In this document: positions 10,525 to 22,035 of the stretch, piece after piece
Position numbering within the stretch: the first letter of the stretch is position 1
How the letters are laid out: every line of letters begins with the position of its first letter
NCBI RefSeq assembly: GCF_016808095.1
Contig: NC_068970.1
Span: forward strand, 46,349,630-46,413,629
Direction of reading: 5' to 3'
DNA length: 64,000 bases
DNA from: Vigna angularis
Taxonomy: Eukaryota; Streptophyta; Magnoliopsida; Fabales; Fabaceae
The notes under the pieces: generated by a model
The model's input: the letters and a program-made list of their open reading frames with translations, nothing else
Told to the model about the DNA's origin: nothing
The model's database searches: none
Position numbers and translations under genes: made by a program

Positions 10525-11808
10525 TGATGGACAAATTTATGAACACCAAAATATGATGTCACAAACTTGTTTTTCAATCGGCAAGTATGACCGAATCGTT
10601 CAAGTAATAAACTTGGTAAGACCAAGTATCGTTCTTCCCAAAGGACTCACGGCCTAGTTTAGTTATGTGATTTCTTGATTAGCTAAGACTTAAAGACGAA
10701 ATATTTGGAGTTTAATATGCAAGACAGAAAATAAACATGTATGCATGAAGTTTTGATCAATGGCAAAAAGCAAAAGATAAACACTTTCAATGGAATTTAT
10801 GTATGAATATGTTGTTGGGGGTCAATTTCATCTTATCCACTCTCATATATTTTAGGAATTCAACATTCAAATCATCATTGTTAATGCCACTCTCTAAAGT
10901 ACCTTTCTAGAAGGCTTCTCCCTAATCACGAGTTCATACAATTCCTAGCATTCCTAATGATCAGTTCATAAGTGCAGGAGCTTAAGACAACCAATATCAT
11001 ATTGGGAGAAATTCCCCGGATCTAGACTTCCCCGTACGTTCCCGTATCGACAAAACCAATAATCATGCATCGAATGAGTTAAACAATGCAAGCATTAAGC
11101 AAAGAGGAAAAACCCTAACTAATGATGAAAGAAAGCATAAATCTTAATTAAAAGATGTAAAAACAGATTCCATATATGAGAGCTTCACAAGATTACATTG
11201 ATTCCCCAACAAATATACAAGGTTTAGTTCACCATATTCATGGTGAACCTAGATGAATTACAATGAAAGTATGAAAGAATAAACCCTGAAAAGGTGAAGA
11301 GGTAGCCTGAGCATCCAAGATCCTCCTTCAAAGGGGTGGAAGAGAGAGTGTTTGCCTCGTTTCTGCCAAAGATACCTAACCCTAGGAAACCCTAAAGCTT
11401 AAATACCATTCGTAAATTACAAAAAGTCAAGCCCAAGCCCATTAAAGTGCCGCTCAACGGTAAAATACCGCTCAGCGGTGATTGCGCGTCTCGTTTTCTC
11501 CCCTCAGCGGACCTCCCGCAACCTCTTGAGTGCCGCTCAGCGGTAAAATGCCGCTGAGCGGTGACTTCGGCTTCTCCTTTTTCACTCTTTGATTCCTTTT
11601 TTGATTCCCTCTCTCTCATTCTTCACTTCTTTCACTAAATTCACCTTAAAACCTGCACAAAAACACTGAAATCAAGCATAAACCTGTCCAGCTCTCTTAT
11701 TTCTGAAAATATAGATAAAAGGCATGATTTCAAGCTAGTTTCTAAGTCTAAAGGTTGCTTTTAGTATCAATTTTAAGCATGAAAATAACAGTTTTTCAAC
11801 TGTTATCA
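10525..11808 (-). repeat. 3' LTR of the young element
   Basis: 1284 bp, from TGATGGACAAATTTATG to CAACTGTTATCA. On the sense (minus) strand, a purine-containing stretch 'aagtttggggttg' lies directly upstream (plus 11809-11822) and is the likely polypurine tract. GC palindromes of the CCGCTCAGCGG type lie at about 11449-11565. Confidence 0.92.
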
Positions 11809-13052
11809 CAACCCCAAACTTAGAACTTTGCTTGTCCTCAAGCAAACAAAATGTAATTCCATCTCCAACCAATTCATATGATGGTTCACGCATTCAAAAT
11901 CCTTTTCTCAAGATGAGTAACAACTTCACTCAAACTTATGACCAAGAGTTCATTCAAGATGTGCACATGCTTTAGTGTTCACAAAGTCATTTAAATTCCA
12001 ACAAATGCTATTTTTCATGAATGATCAATCACTTAAGCAGGGATGTTCATGTGCGTATGGAATATTTCCTCACTAGGTAAAGTGTTTCACTCAACACACA
12101 AGTGTATAAGAGGTAAAGTGTTTCACTCCTTCACTCTACTATCACAATGTCACATGAATCAACTTTGCTTTTCATTTTACCACAATCAAAAACATTCATA
12201 AGCATGCATCATCACAAGGACTTTTCAATGGCTTATAATGTGTCTGGGCTAACAAGAAAATTGGTTTTTCTGGATCACAAAATCCTTGAGTTAAGAGAAT
12301 CATAACAACACAATCATCTTATTCATTCCCAACTTTCTTTTACCTTTGCATTTGCATTGAGCTTTACTTCTTTTTCTTTTCTCTTCTTTTTCTTTGCATA
12401 TTCTTACTTTTTAGCTCTTAGCTCAATGCTTTTCTTTTCATGTTTTCCCAACAACCCCAAACTTGAACATTTAACAATACCATACAAGATCTTCTACTTA
12501 ACTCAAGGTAAAGATTTTCAATCAAAGGTTTTCAGTGTATGTTCAAGGCTAAGGGTTCAAAGGATAGAACACAACGTGTTCTCTTTTAGTATGTTAACTT
12601 TATGAATTTGGCCAATAAAAAGGGTTACAACAAATGGCCTTGATCACATGATGCAAAACAAGCAATTGATTCAATCATAGAAAACCTGGGCAAAATCATT
12701 CATGCTTTCAAAGTAATAGCATTCAATCATACCAAAAACTTTGGAGCTCAAAACCTCACATATAAGCTCATTCACATTTGACATACACATCCTGCTTAAT
12801 CTCACAATCACAATCATGATATCATGCATTTGTTCACAAAGCTTGTGAATCACCTGTATAAGCATTTTAATGTGCACATCTATCTCAACATCAATCAATC
12901 AATAAGCATCATCAAGCAGTACTTATCACACAATCACAGTTAATAGCAAACCATCATAACAAACCAGGTGTTCAATAGAGTACATCAAACCCTAATCTAA
13001 AAACAAAAACAAATAAGTTCAGAAAACTTAAACCACAAAAGCATAATCATAT
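11809..13052 (-). other. Non-coding 3' internal region of the young element
   Basis: About 1.2 kb between the hairpin at 13053 and the 3' LTR with no credible coding frame. Next to the LTR is a 'cttgtcctcaagcaaa' block that is also present beside the 3' LTR of the autonomous Athila (about 45668-45683). It is therefore a shared 3' untranslated feature of these elements. Confidence 0.6.
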
Positions 13053-13078
13053 GATAGCATTCATCAGTAAATGCTATC
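13053..13078 (-). repeat. Perfect 9-bp hairpin with CATCAGTA loop
   Basis: GATAGCATT and AATGCTATC pair perfectly around the 8-nt loop CATCAGTA. This is the longest stem of the family. It lies about 640 bp from the other four members in this element, next to the remnant of the plant-transposon-protein ORF. Confidence 0.85.
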
Positions 13079-13088
13079 TCAGCTCCTC

Positions 13089-13172
13089 ATTAGTCTGAGT
13101 TGTCCTCTGTATCTTCCTCTTCCTCCTTGGATCTTATAGTCTTGATTCTTTTTGCCCGATGAGGAGGCCATC
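13089..13172 (-). pseudogene. Deleted remnant of the plant-transposon-protein ORF
   Basis: On the minus strand the sequence encodes MFDAGMASSSGKKN and then diverges into a short unrelated tail. The start matches the MFDVGMASSSGKRFK start of the decayed ORF at 3960-4608, but the whole conserved domain is missing. So the young element has lost this gene yet still transposed. Confidence 0.6.
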
Positions 13173-13717
13173 CCTGCATCAAACATAATTCACAAAACCA
13201 ACAGATACATTGTTAAGCATTAGTAAACCACAATGAAGAAATCATCCCCTTCAATGATGTTATCTCCCAACCCCAAACTTAGATGGAAAACTAGTGAGAA
13301 AGTGAGTGAAAGGGAGATTTTCTTAAGAGGGAATAGAGAAAAGATGTGGAGAACCTTAGAAAAGGTATGTGGGAGTGTATGTGCAGAGAAGAGCCTGAAA
13401 ATAAAAGCTTATGCGCAGCTTAGGGTATAAAAATACCCTAATGGGCTCGGGTCCCGCTAAGGGGAACTAAAGCCCATTCTGCGAGAGTACCGCTCAGCGG
13501 TAAAATACCGCTCAGCGGCACTTGCGTCATGTGCTCTTCTCCTTCTTTTCTTAACCTACGTGCCTCCTAGACATGTCCCTCATAGGTTCCCTATAATTCA
13601 ATGTTAAAAATGCTTATGCAAACCCTAACTAAAATAAACAAACAAAAACAATCAATCAACTGGGTTGCCTCCCAGGTAGCGCTTGTTTAACGTCACGAGC
13701 CTGACCCAAAATCCACC

Positions 13718-13826
13718 AACACCCATCAGTAGGTGTTTCAAACTTACCAGCACCCATCAGTAGGTGTTACAAACTGAGTATCCATCAGTAGATACTTAAC
13801 CACCTAGCATCCTTCAGTAGATGCTA
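13718..13826 (-). repeat. Array of four hairpins with CATCAGTA loops
   Basis: 13718-13737 (AACACC/GGTGTT, perfect), 13749-13768 (AGCACC/GGTGTT, one G-U), 13777-13796 (AGTATC/GATACT, perfect) and 13805-13826 (TAGCATC/GATGCTA, perfect 7 bp, loop CTTCAGTA). Stems differ but always pair; the loop is nearly invariant. The array sits between two copies of the GGGTTGCCTCCCA motif (13663 and 13911), directly downstream of the 309-codon ORF in the sense direction. Confidence 0.88.
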
Positions 13827-13899
13827 TATCCAACAAAATAGTTACAAAAATAATGTCCACAAATTAAAACTTACAAAACCAAAATAAAATCAAAAGTTC

Positions 13900-14829
13900 T
13901 TAAATCACTGGGTTGCCTCCCAGCAAGCGCTCTTTTAACGTCATTAGCTTGACCCAATAAAGTTCAAGTTCCTTCTTCTTTTTCTTCTTTCTACTGAACT
14001 TCTTCAGAAATTTGATCAAACCAGGAACCTGTTGCAGTGTCTCAATCATAGGAACTTTAATCTCCAATTTCTTGAAGATTTCCATAAAGCACTTGAATTT
14101 CTTTTCCTTCCCATGATTCTTCTTTAGATGAGGATGGGATTTTTCATATGATTTCTTCTTCTTTCCTCTCATCTTCTTTTTCTTACGCTTTCTCTCCCCA
14201 AATTTTCTCTTTTTCTTTTCTTTTATTTTTATCTTCCCTTTTCTTTTTCTTTTCAACTTCTTTATTTTCACACAAATCTTCTTTCTCTCTTCTCTCTCAA
14301 CCACTTCTTTCTCTTTCTCTTCATCTTTATTTTTCTCACTCAACTCTTCTTTCTCTTTTCTCTCTACCTTTTCCTCCTCTCTCTCTAATTTTTCCTCATC
14401 AAGAATCTTGTCACTTTCGGTGATAATGATTTGCCCTTCCTCCTTAAGGTTAACTTCAGTATTTACCTCATCATTCAATCTCTGACTGATGTAATGAAGT
14501 TGCATCTCCATTCTTTTAAATGATTCTTCAATGCTTTTCTGAGTAGAGTCGGAATTTTTCAAAAATCGTTGAAGGGTGTCCTCCAAACTTTCTGATAGAG
14601 AGGGTTTTCGCTGCCATTGTTGTGGTGGCGGCCTATCAAATTCTTCGGCAGCTTGAGTGTTTTTGTGATGACAATCAGGTATCTGTATGTACTGTTGAAC
14701 TGCCTCCTCCAACGTTCTCCTTTTTCCCGATAGAGAGGGTTCTTGCTGCCATTGTTGTGGTGGTCGATTCTTAAATTGTTTGACAGCTTGCCAAAATTGA
14801 TCATCATCCATGCCTGAGTGAGATCCCAC
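13900..14829 (-). CDS. 309-aa gag-derived protein of the non-autonomous Athila-like element
   Basis: An uninterrupted 309-codon ORF starting MGSHSGMDDDQFWQAVKQF. Residues about 1-110 are glutamine/proline rich, with two related segments (PPQQWQQEPSLS and PPQQWQRKPSLS) that look like an internal duplication. Residues about 130-230 are an extremely charged K/E stretch. Residues about 240-285 contain KCFMEIFKKLEIKVPMIETL, matching the region of autonomous Athila gag between the zinc finger and protease. The end (LKERLLGGNPVI) is encoded by the GGGAGGCAACCC motif. There is no capsid fold, zinc knuckle or protease. It may be a leftover of gag or a small RNA-binding/packaging protein; the function is unknown. 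The first ATG in frame was taken as start. Confidence 0.6.
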   Translation of the reverse strand: MGSHSGMDDDQFWQAVKQFKNRPPQQWQQEPSLSGKRRTLEEAVQQYIQIPDCHHKNTQAAEEFDRPPPQQWQRKPSLSESLEDTLQRFLKNSDSTQKSIEESFKRMEMQLHYISQRLNDEVNTEVNLKEEGQIIITESDKILDEEKLEREEEKVERKEKEELSEKNKDEEKEKEVVEREERKKICVKIKKLKRKRKGKIKIKEKKKRKFGERKRKKKKMRGKKKKSYEKSHPHLKKNHGKEKKFKCFMEIFKKLEIKVPMIETLQQVPGLIKFLKKFSRKKKKKKELELYWVKLMTLKERLLGGNPVI

Positions 14830-14995
14830 TAGTGGTTGAAATTACCTTAGTAGAATTGAGTGCCTATATAGTTCAATTCTTGACCAAATTGCATCCTGCA
14901 AACATTAGGCACAAAACTCTAGGAAATATTTGTTAGCACAAAAAGATAGAGAAAAAATCAAAGGATATAATTGAAAAGATAAGAAGATAGGAAAC

Positions 14996-15140
14996 AAAAA
15001 ATAAAATAAAATAAAATAAAATAAAATAAAAACAGAAAAATAAAATAAAATAAAAACAGAAAAATAAAATAAAATAAAATAAAATAAAATAAAATAAAAT
15101 AAAATAAAATAAAATAAAAACAGAAAAAATAAAAACAGAA
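14996..15140 (+). repeat. (AAAAT)n microsatellite in the element leader
   Basis: About 145 bp of AAAATA/AAAAT units with a few CAGAAA interruptions. It lies between the PBS and the gag-like ORF of the young element. Translated frames across it are low-complexity artefacts. Confidence 0.9.
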
Positions 15141-15200
15141 ATTCAAATTTAAAGTCAAAGATAATCAATAATCACACAAATTAACTAGTTAAACCACGAG

Positions 15201-15218
15201 TCCCCGGCAGCGGCGCCA
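15201..15218 (-). other. Primer binding site (tRNA-Asp type)
   Basis: On the minus strand it reads TGGCGCCGCTGCCGGGGA, one mismatch from the Athila/Calypso tRNA-Asp PBS. It lies 6 bp from the 5' LTR (15225-16508). Confidence 0.85.
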
Positions 15219-15224
15219 AAAACT

Positions 15225-16508
15225 TGATGGACAAATTTATGAACACCAAAATATGATGTCACAAACTTGTTTTTCAATCGGCAAGTATGACCGAATCGTT
15301 GAAGTAATAAACTTGGTAAGACCAAGTATCGTTCTTCCCAAAGGACTCACGGCCTAGTTTAGTTATGTGATTTCTTGATTAGCTAATACTTAAAGACGAA
15401 ATATTTGGAGTTTAATATGCAAGACAGAAAATAAACATGTATGCATGAAGTTTTGATCAATGGCAAAAAGCAAAAGATAAACACTTTCAATGGAATTTAT
15501 GTATGAATATGTTGTTGGGGGTCAATTTCATCTTATCCACTCTCATATATTTTAGGAATTCAACATTCAAATCATCATTGTTAATGCCACTCTCTAAAGT
15601 ACCTTTCTAGAAGGCTTCTCCCTAATCACGAGTTCATACAATTCCTAGCATTCCTAATGATCAGTTCATAAGTGCAGGAGCTTAAGACAACCAATATCAT
15701 ATTGGGAGAAATTCCCCGGATCTAGACTTCCCCGTACGTTCCCGTATCGACAAAACCAATAATCATGCATCGAATGAGTTAAACAATGCAAGCATTAAGC
15801 AAAGAGGAAAAACCCTAACTAATGATGAAAGAAAGCATAAATCTTAATTAAAAGATGTAAAAACAGATTCCATATATGAGAGCTTCACAAGATTACATTG
15901 ATTCCCCAACAAATATACAAGGTTTAGTTCACCATATTCATGGTGAACCTAGATGAATTACAATGAAAGTATGAAAGAATAAACCCTGAAAAGGTGAAGA
16001 GGTAGCCTGAGCATCCAAGATCCTCCTTCAAAGGGGTGGAAGAGAGAGTGTTTGCCTCGTTTCTGCCAAAGATACCTAACCCTAGGAAACCCTAAAGCTT
16101 AAATACCATTCGTAAATTACAAAAAGTCAAGCCCAAGCCCATTAAAGTGCCGCTCAGCGGTAAAATACCGCTCAGCGGTGATTGCGCGTCTCGTTTTCTC
16201 CCCTCAGCGGACCTCCCGCAACCTCTTGAGTGCCGCTCAGCGGTAAAATGCCGCTGAGCGGTGACTTCGGCTTCTCCTTTTTCACTCTTTGATTCCTTTT
16301 CTGATTCCCTCTCTCTCATTCTTCACTTCTTTCACTAAATTCACCTTAAAACCTGCACAAAAACACTGAAATCAAGCATAAACCTGTCCAGCTCTCTTAT
16401 TTCTGAAAATATAGATAAAAGGCATGATTTCAAGCTAGTTTCTAAGTCTAAAGGTTGCTTTTAGTATTAATTTTAAGCATGAAAATAACAGTTTTTCAAT
16501 TGTTATCA
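15225..16508 (-). repeat. 5' LTR of the young element
   Basis: 1284 bp, the same length as 10525-11808, with about six single-base differences and no indels seen. It ends TTCAATTGTTATCA followed by the TSD GTAGG. GC palindromes lie at about 16149-16265. Confidence 0.92.
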
Positions 16509-16629
16509 GTAGGTGGTGTTTAATTGGTGCTCTAAGAGAGTTTAGACCAACTAGAGGAAGGTGGGTAGAGGAGACCACGTGGGATGCTCTAGCCTTTGGT
16601 GACCTAAGATGAGTAGTTGTTAGCCTTTT

Positions 16630-16838
16630 CTGAGTCCAACTTCTGGCTACTTCACTTCTTTCATTCAATTCATGTTAAAACCTGCAAAAAAAAAGAGGAA
16701 AACCAAGCATAAAACCTATTTAACTCTCTTATTTCCAAAACTTAATCAAAAACATGATTCCAAGCTAATTTTTGAGTCATAAAGGTTGTCTTTAAGGTCA
16801 AAATTAAGTATAAAAATAACAGTTTTTCAACTGTTATC
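16630..16838 (-). repeat. Partial older Athila-like LTR
   Basis: Aligns by eye with 7870-8088: the 'cacttctttcattcaattca' segment, 'aaaaccaagcataaaacc', and the terminal GTTTTTCAACTGTTATCA. Only the end that corresponds to the LTR start on the sense strand is recognisable. It abuts the young element. Confidence 0.65.
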
Positions 16839-17429
16839 AATAGTATGACACATAAATGACAGCATAACTTTACTCAAATTCAAAGGTAATTACATGAAGG
16901 AGAGAAACCTCTATTTATAGTCTAAGGTGTCTCAAAATGGGCAAAAATTTCAACCTTAAAGAACCACCTTGGCTACCTTGGAGAGCAAGGAGAAATCCTC
17001 TCTAATAGGAAGGATACAAATGGTAAAATCCTCTCAAATAAGAGGGTGACATGTGGCCACTACCTACGGCTAATACTTTCCATTCCTAGAGTGACACGTG
17101 GCAACTAATTAGGAGGAAAAACTCACCAATAAGAGGCTGACACTTGTCAAGGCCATCCATTCTCTCTTGTCCATCATGCTAGCTAAAAATGTTGACCCCT
17201 TGGTCAACTCATGGTGTGGAAGTCCCACCTTGGTCAACATTGGGCCTTGGCCCTTTGTTGACTTGGATGGTCAAAACCCTATTCTACTTGGCCCCAAAAT
17301 ACAAAGTCCAAAATTATTTGTACTTTTAAAGCTTCATGAGGGTCGAACATGGCCTAAGAGATAGAGTCTAGAACAGATGATTTCAACTCTTCTTGAAACT
17401 GTTTGGTCATGACTATGGGGTATGCCATA
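16839..17429. other. Gene-free stretch, repeat-like
   Basis: No supportable gene. Contains repeated words such as 'ttggtcaac' and 'gacacgtggc' typical of plant LTR or promoter DNA, but I cannot assign a family. Confidence 0.3.
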
Positions 17430-18400
17430 AATTGTGAAAGATCGTTTGTCCATAATTGCCAATGTCATTGAAAAGGTAACAAGAAGTGCTAATTTTTGGA
17501 TAGCTACACCTAAAAGAGAAGAGAAATTTATACAAACATGGCTCAATTGAATATTTCATTCATAAGGAAATTAGTTGTTGATTGAAGAACTTGGTGGAAT
17601 TCTACATTTTTAATGCTTCAAGTAGTCATACAATACAAAGATGTATTTGATCGTTTATCACAACGAGAGAGTCAATATAAAGTTTTTGTCTAGCACACAT
17701 GATTAGCAAATGGCAAATGAAATTTGCCAAAAGTTGGAAATATTTTATGATGTGACACTCTTGTTTTTTGATACCTCTTATCGAACTGTCGACATTTTCT
17801 TTCCAAAGGTATGTGAAATTAAGTTGGCTTTGATGCAATGGCTTAACTCTCCTAATTCTATTATTCAATAAATGGCTACATCTATGGTTTTAAAGTTTAA
17901 CAAGTATTAGAGTGTGATCAATGGAGTGATAACTATAGGTATTATGTTAGATCCCAGGTATAAAATTAATTTGTTGGATTATTTTTTCTCTCAGATATAT
18001 GGTTATGAATCTGATTGTGAAATTGAAAAGGTGAAGATTCTTTTTAAGGACTTGGTAAGAGAGTATGAAATGTACATGAATTATAAGAAGTCACTTTTTT
18101 CGTGTCAAAATCCGAACATAAATGTAGGCCAAATTGTTGAGGAAAGAAAATATGCTTAGAGGAAAGATTTTGCAAAACATCATATTAAAAAAAAAAGAAT
18201 CATGAAGTTAGAACTCTATTATTACTTGGAGAAACTGACACTACCGGATTCAGATAAAGAATTTGACATTTTATTTTAGTGAAAGGCTATTGGATTAAAA
18301 TATTCAATCTTACAAATGATTGCAAGAGATTTTCTAACCATTCATATTTCAATAATTGCTTTTGAATCTTCTTTTAGTACTAAAGATCGAAAATAGTTAT
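17430..18400 (+). pseudogene. hAT-superfamily transposase remnant (RICESLEEPER-like)
   Basis: Reading across frames gives NSTFLMLQVVIQYKDVFDRL, SQRESQYKVL, QMANEICQKLEIFYDVTLLF, KVCEIKLALMQWLNSPNSII, a stop, then GIMLDPRYKINLLDYFF. After more stops it ends with a degenerate C-terminal dimerisation motif (LKYSILQMIARDFLTIHISI, then SSFST). These are the order and motifs of plant hAT transposases of the zinc-finger BED / RICESLEEPER type, including the LDPRYK motif and the hAT C-terminal dimerisation region. The N-terminal BED finger and terminal inverted repeats were not found. Many stops show it is dead. Confidence 0.75.
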
Positions 18401-18684
18401 TAAAACCTTTTACATGATCAAATGATTACTTAATTGATTAGATAGAAATGATGAAGCCAAAATTTTGGATATTGATCGATATAGTAAGTAAAAATAACTG
18501 GCACGGTGAGAGAAATTCGTTTTCTTTATCCAAGAACTTATTTTGGCATTCAAGAGAAACAACACTTCAGCCACTCGGACATAGTATACTGAAATACACA
18601 AATCAGAAAGACACAAATCTGTGTCTCAATTTAACTTGGCCAAAATCAAAGCAACTAATATAATTGCATTATATCTCCTTCTCT

Positions 18685-18764
18685 AAACTAGCACTTTAAG
18701 TTATTAACCATCTCACAAATTTATAAACTAGCACGTTAAGTTATTAACCCTCTCACAAATTTAT
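18685..18764 (+). repeat. 40-bp tandem duplication downstream of the BBE-like gene
   Basis: Two 40-bp copies (18685-18724 and 18725-18764) of a unit starting aaactagcac and ending aatttat, with two differences seen. It lies within about 140 bp of the stop codon of the minus-strand gene, probably in or near its 3' untranslated region. Confidence 0.85.
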
Positions 18765-18821
18765 GGATACCACAGTATGTAGCAGAACAAAGCCATACTT
18801 AACATTTTTGGGCCTTTGCGA

Positions 18822-20456
<1,635 letters not shown>

Positions 20457-20465
20457 CTATATATA
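20457..20465 (-). promoter_or_regulatory. TATA box of the BBE-like gene
   Basis: On the minus strand it reads TATATATAG about 46 bp upstream of the ATG at 20411. A start of transcription about 30 bp downstream would give a very short 5' untranslated region, which is common for this family. Confidence 0.6.
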
Positions 20466-22035
20466 ATTGGAGCTATTGAGCCTCGTCGTTTAATTAAGCA
20501 TTATGAAAATATCAAATTATAGAATTATATTTAGTAAAAAGTTACTTTGACATTGACAATTTATATAGGGATAAAATGATTTTAGCAAATGTTAATTTTT
20601 ATATCTCTAAAGAAAAAGAAAGAGTGACAAGTAGTGAGAGATAAACAGTGAAAGATATGAAGAATAATATCAGATAGGTGTTAAACGTCATTAAATTTAT
20701 GCTATATTTTATTATTGTCCTATCTTTTAAATATAATATTTGATTTTTTCGTTCTTCTCCATGAAAAAAAAAAATTAGAGATGACAAAATGGATTGAATC
20801 TAACGGGTTGGCCTGTCACCATGTCAAAAGTAGGATGGACTGAGTTGAAAATTTTAATTTGAGGATTACTTCCTTTGTTATCACATATTGTTTCCTACAC
20901 TTCCCAACTTCTTTTATTTTTAAAACTGACCTTATTTAAATATTTATTTTTCACTTTTATCTATTTTAATCTAAAACTCTAATCTAATTTCACTCTCTTT
21001 CTCTTTTCACTGCCTGCCGCAGCCCCACACCCCATACCACATAAACTTTTCTTCTTCCTCTCTTCCTATTTCACTTTTTTACCATTGTAGCCTCACACCC
21101 CCTGTACCCTCACAGAAACTTTATGTTTTCCTTTTACTTTCTTCTTCCTCTCCTCCTATTACTTTTCTTATTTGTGATTTTCGTTTCTTCCTCCTTTTTC
21201 GATGCTTCCATTGTCATTGAGTTGGCTCCAAAGGTGGTTGGTTCGCGAAGAAGAGTCTGGTTTGTGGTTGATTTCGTCCCCAGAAATGTTGGTATCTACG
21301 CGTTGTTGTTTGAAAAACGTAGAAGAAACCAAATCTTGAACGAATACGGGAGATCCGTTCAGCCTTCAACGGATCTTGATTTCCGTCGACGGATGTCAAG
21401 ATCCGCTGAAGGCCCAACGGATCTCCCATATCCGTTCAAGCCTTCGCGTTTTGCTTCTTTAATTTTATTTTATTTTTAGTTTATTAATTTTATTTTTTTA
21501 TAAATTTGTATGTGTAGTATATAATTTTAGATTTTGAATTATTTATTAATTTAATTATAATTATTTAATTTATTTAAAATTTGTTCTGTATAAAAGAAAA
21601 TCGTTGAAAGGTCAAACGGATATTGATTTCCGTTGACGGATGTCAAGATCCGTTGAAGGCTAAACAAATATCTCATATTTGTTGATCTGTAGGGCAAAAT
21701 GGGAACGAGAAGGTGTAAGGAGCAACATGTGGTGGTGGAGGGAGTAACCCTCCTTCAACTTTGTTAGCCTATTTTGGCTTAGCCTGTCCAACTCGTTAAT
21801 TTAACAAGCCAAAATGTAGGTTAACCTGAGATAACCCATTAGCGCTTTTTATGATTAAAAATTAAAATAAAAAATAATTTAAAAGATTAATTTTTTATAT
21901 TATTTTTTAAAGATGTAAATATATAATAATATTGTATTTTAAATCATTAACACTCACAAATTAACTTTCAAATATTATTTATAATAGAATAATTTAACAT
22001 GTAAATGTAATAATTATTTTAATTTATAATTAAAT
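20466..22035. other. Gene-free AT-rich stretch with repeat fragments
   Basis: No supportable gene. At 20776 a TAGAGATGACAAAATGG sequence resembles one end of a hAT-type MITE, but no partner end was found close by. At 21346-21445 and 21600-21692 two related blocks hold inverted copies of a GATCCGTTGAAGG-type word. Confidence 0.45.
21346..21692. repeat. Two related hairpin-rich blocks (GATCCGTTGAAGG words)
   Basis: Block one (21346-21445) includes AGATCCGTT and AACGGATCT as a 9-bp inverted pair at 21351-21376, followed by further direct and inverted copies. Block two (21600-21692) repeats the order with substitutions. The two are separated by about 155 bp of AT-rich DNA. They could be the ends or subterminal repeats of an unrecognised DNA transposon. 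Confidence 0.6.

Larger units (their letters stand above)
10525..16508 (-). mobile_element. Complete young non-autonomous Athila-like LTR retrotransposon
   Basis: A 5984-bp element with two 1284-bp LTRs (10525-11808 and 15225-16508) and a 5-bp TSD GTAGG at 10520-10524 and 16509-16513. The PBS lies next to the right-hand LTR, so the element runs on the minus strand. By eye the LTRs differ at about six positions (roughly 0.5%). With an assumed 1.3e-8 substitutions/site/year this suggests an insertion around 0.2 million years ago. It has one substantial ORF (13900-14829) and no protease, reverse transcriptase or integrase, so it must have been mobilised in trans, presumably by an Athila element such as the one at 44346-57957. 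Confidence 0.92.

Noticed and set aside
14905..15168. Minus-strand frames with repeated LFYFI.
   Set aside because: Artefact of the (AAAAT)n microsatellite.
20776..20860. A TAGAGATGACAAAATGG end resembling a hAT MITE.
   Set aside because: No matching inverted end or 8-bp duplication was found; a possible partner near 24470 is too weak.
21123..21479. A 118-codon plus frame with a hydrophobic start.
   Set aside because: The start is a pyrimidine-rich tract and the end runs through the GATCCGTT repeat block; likely chance.
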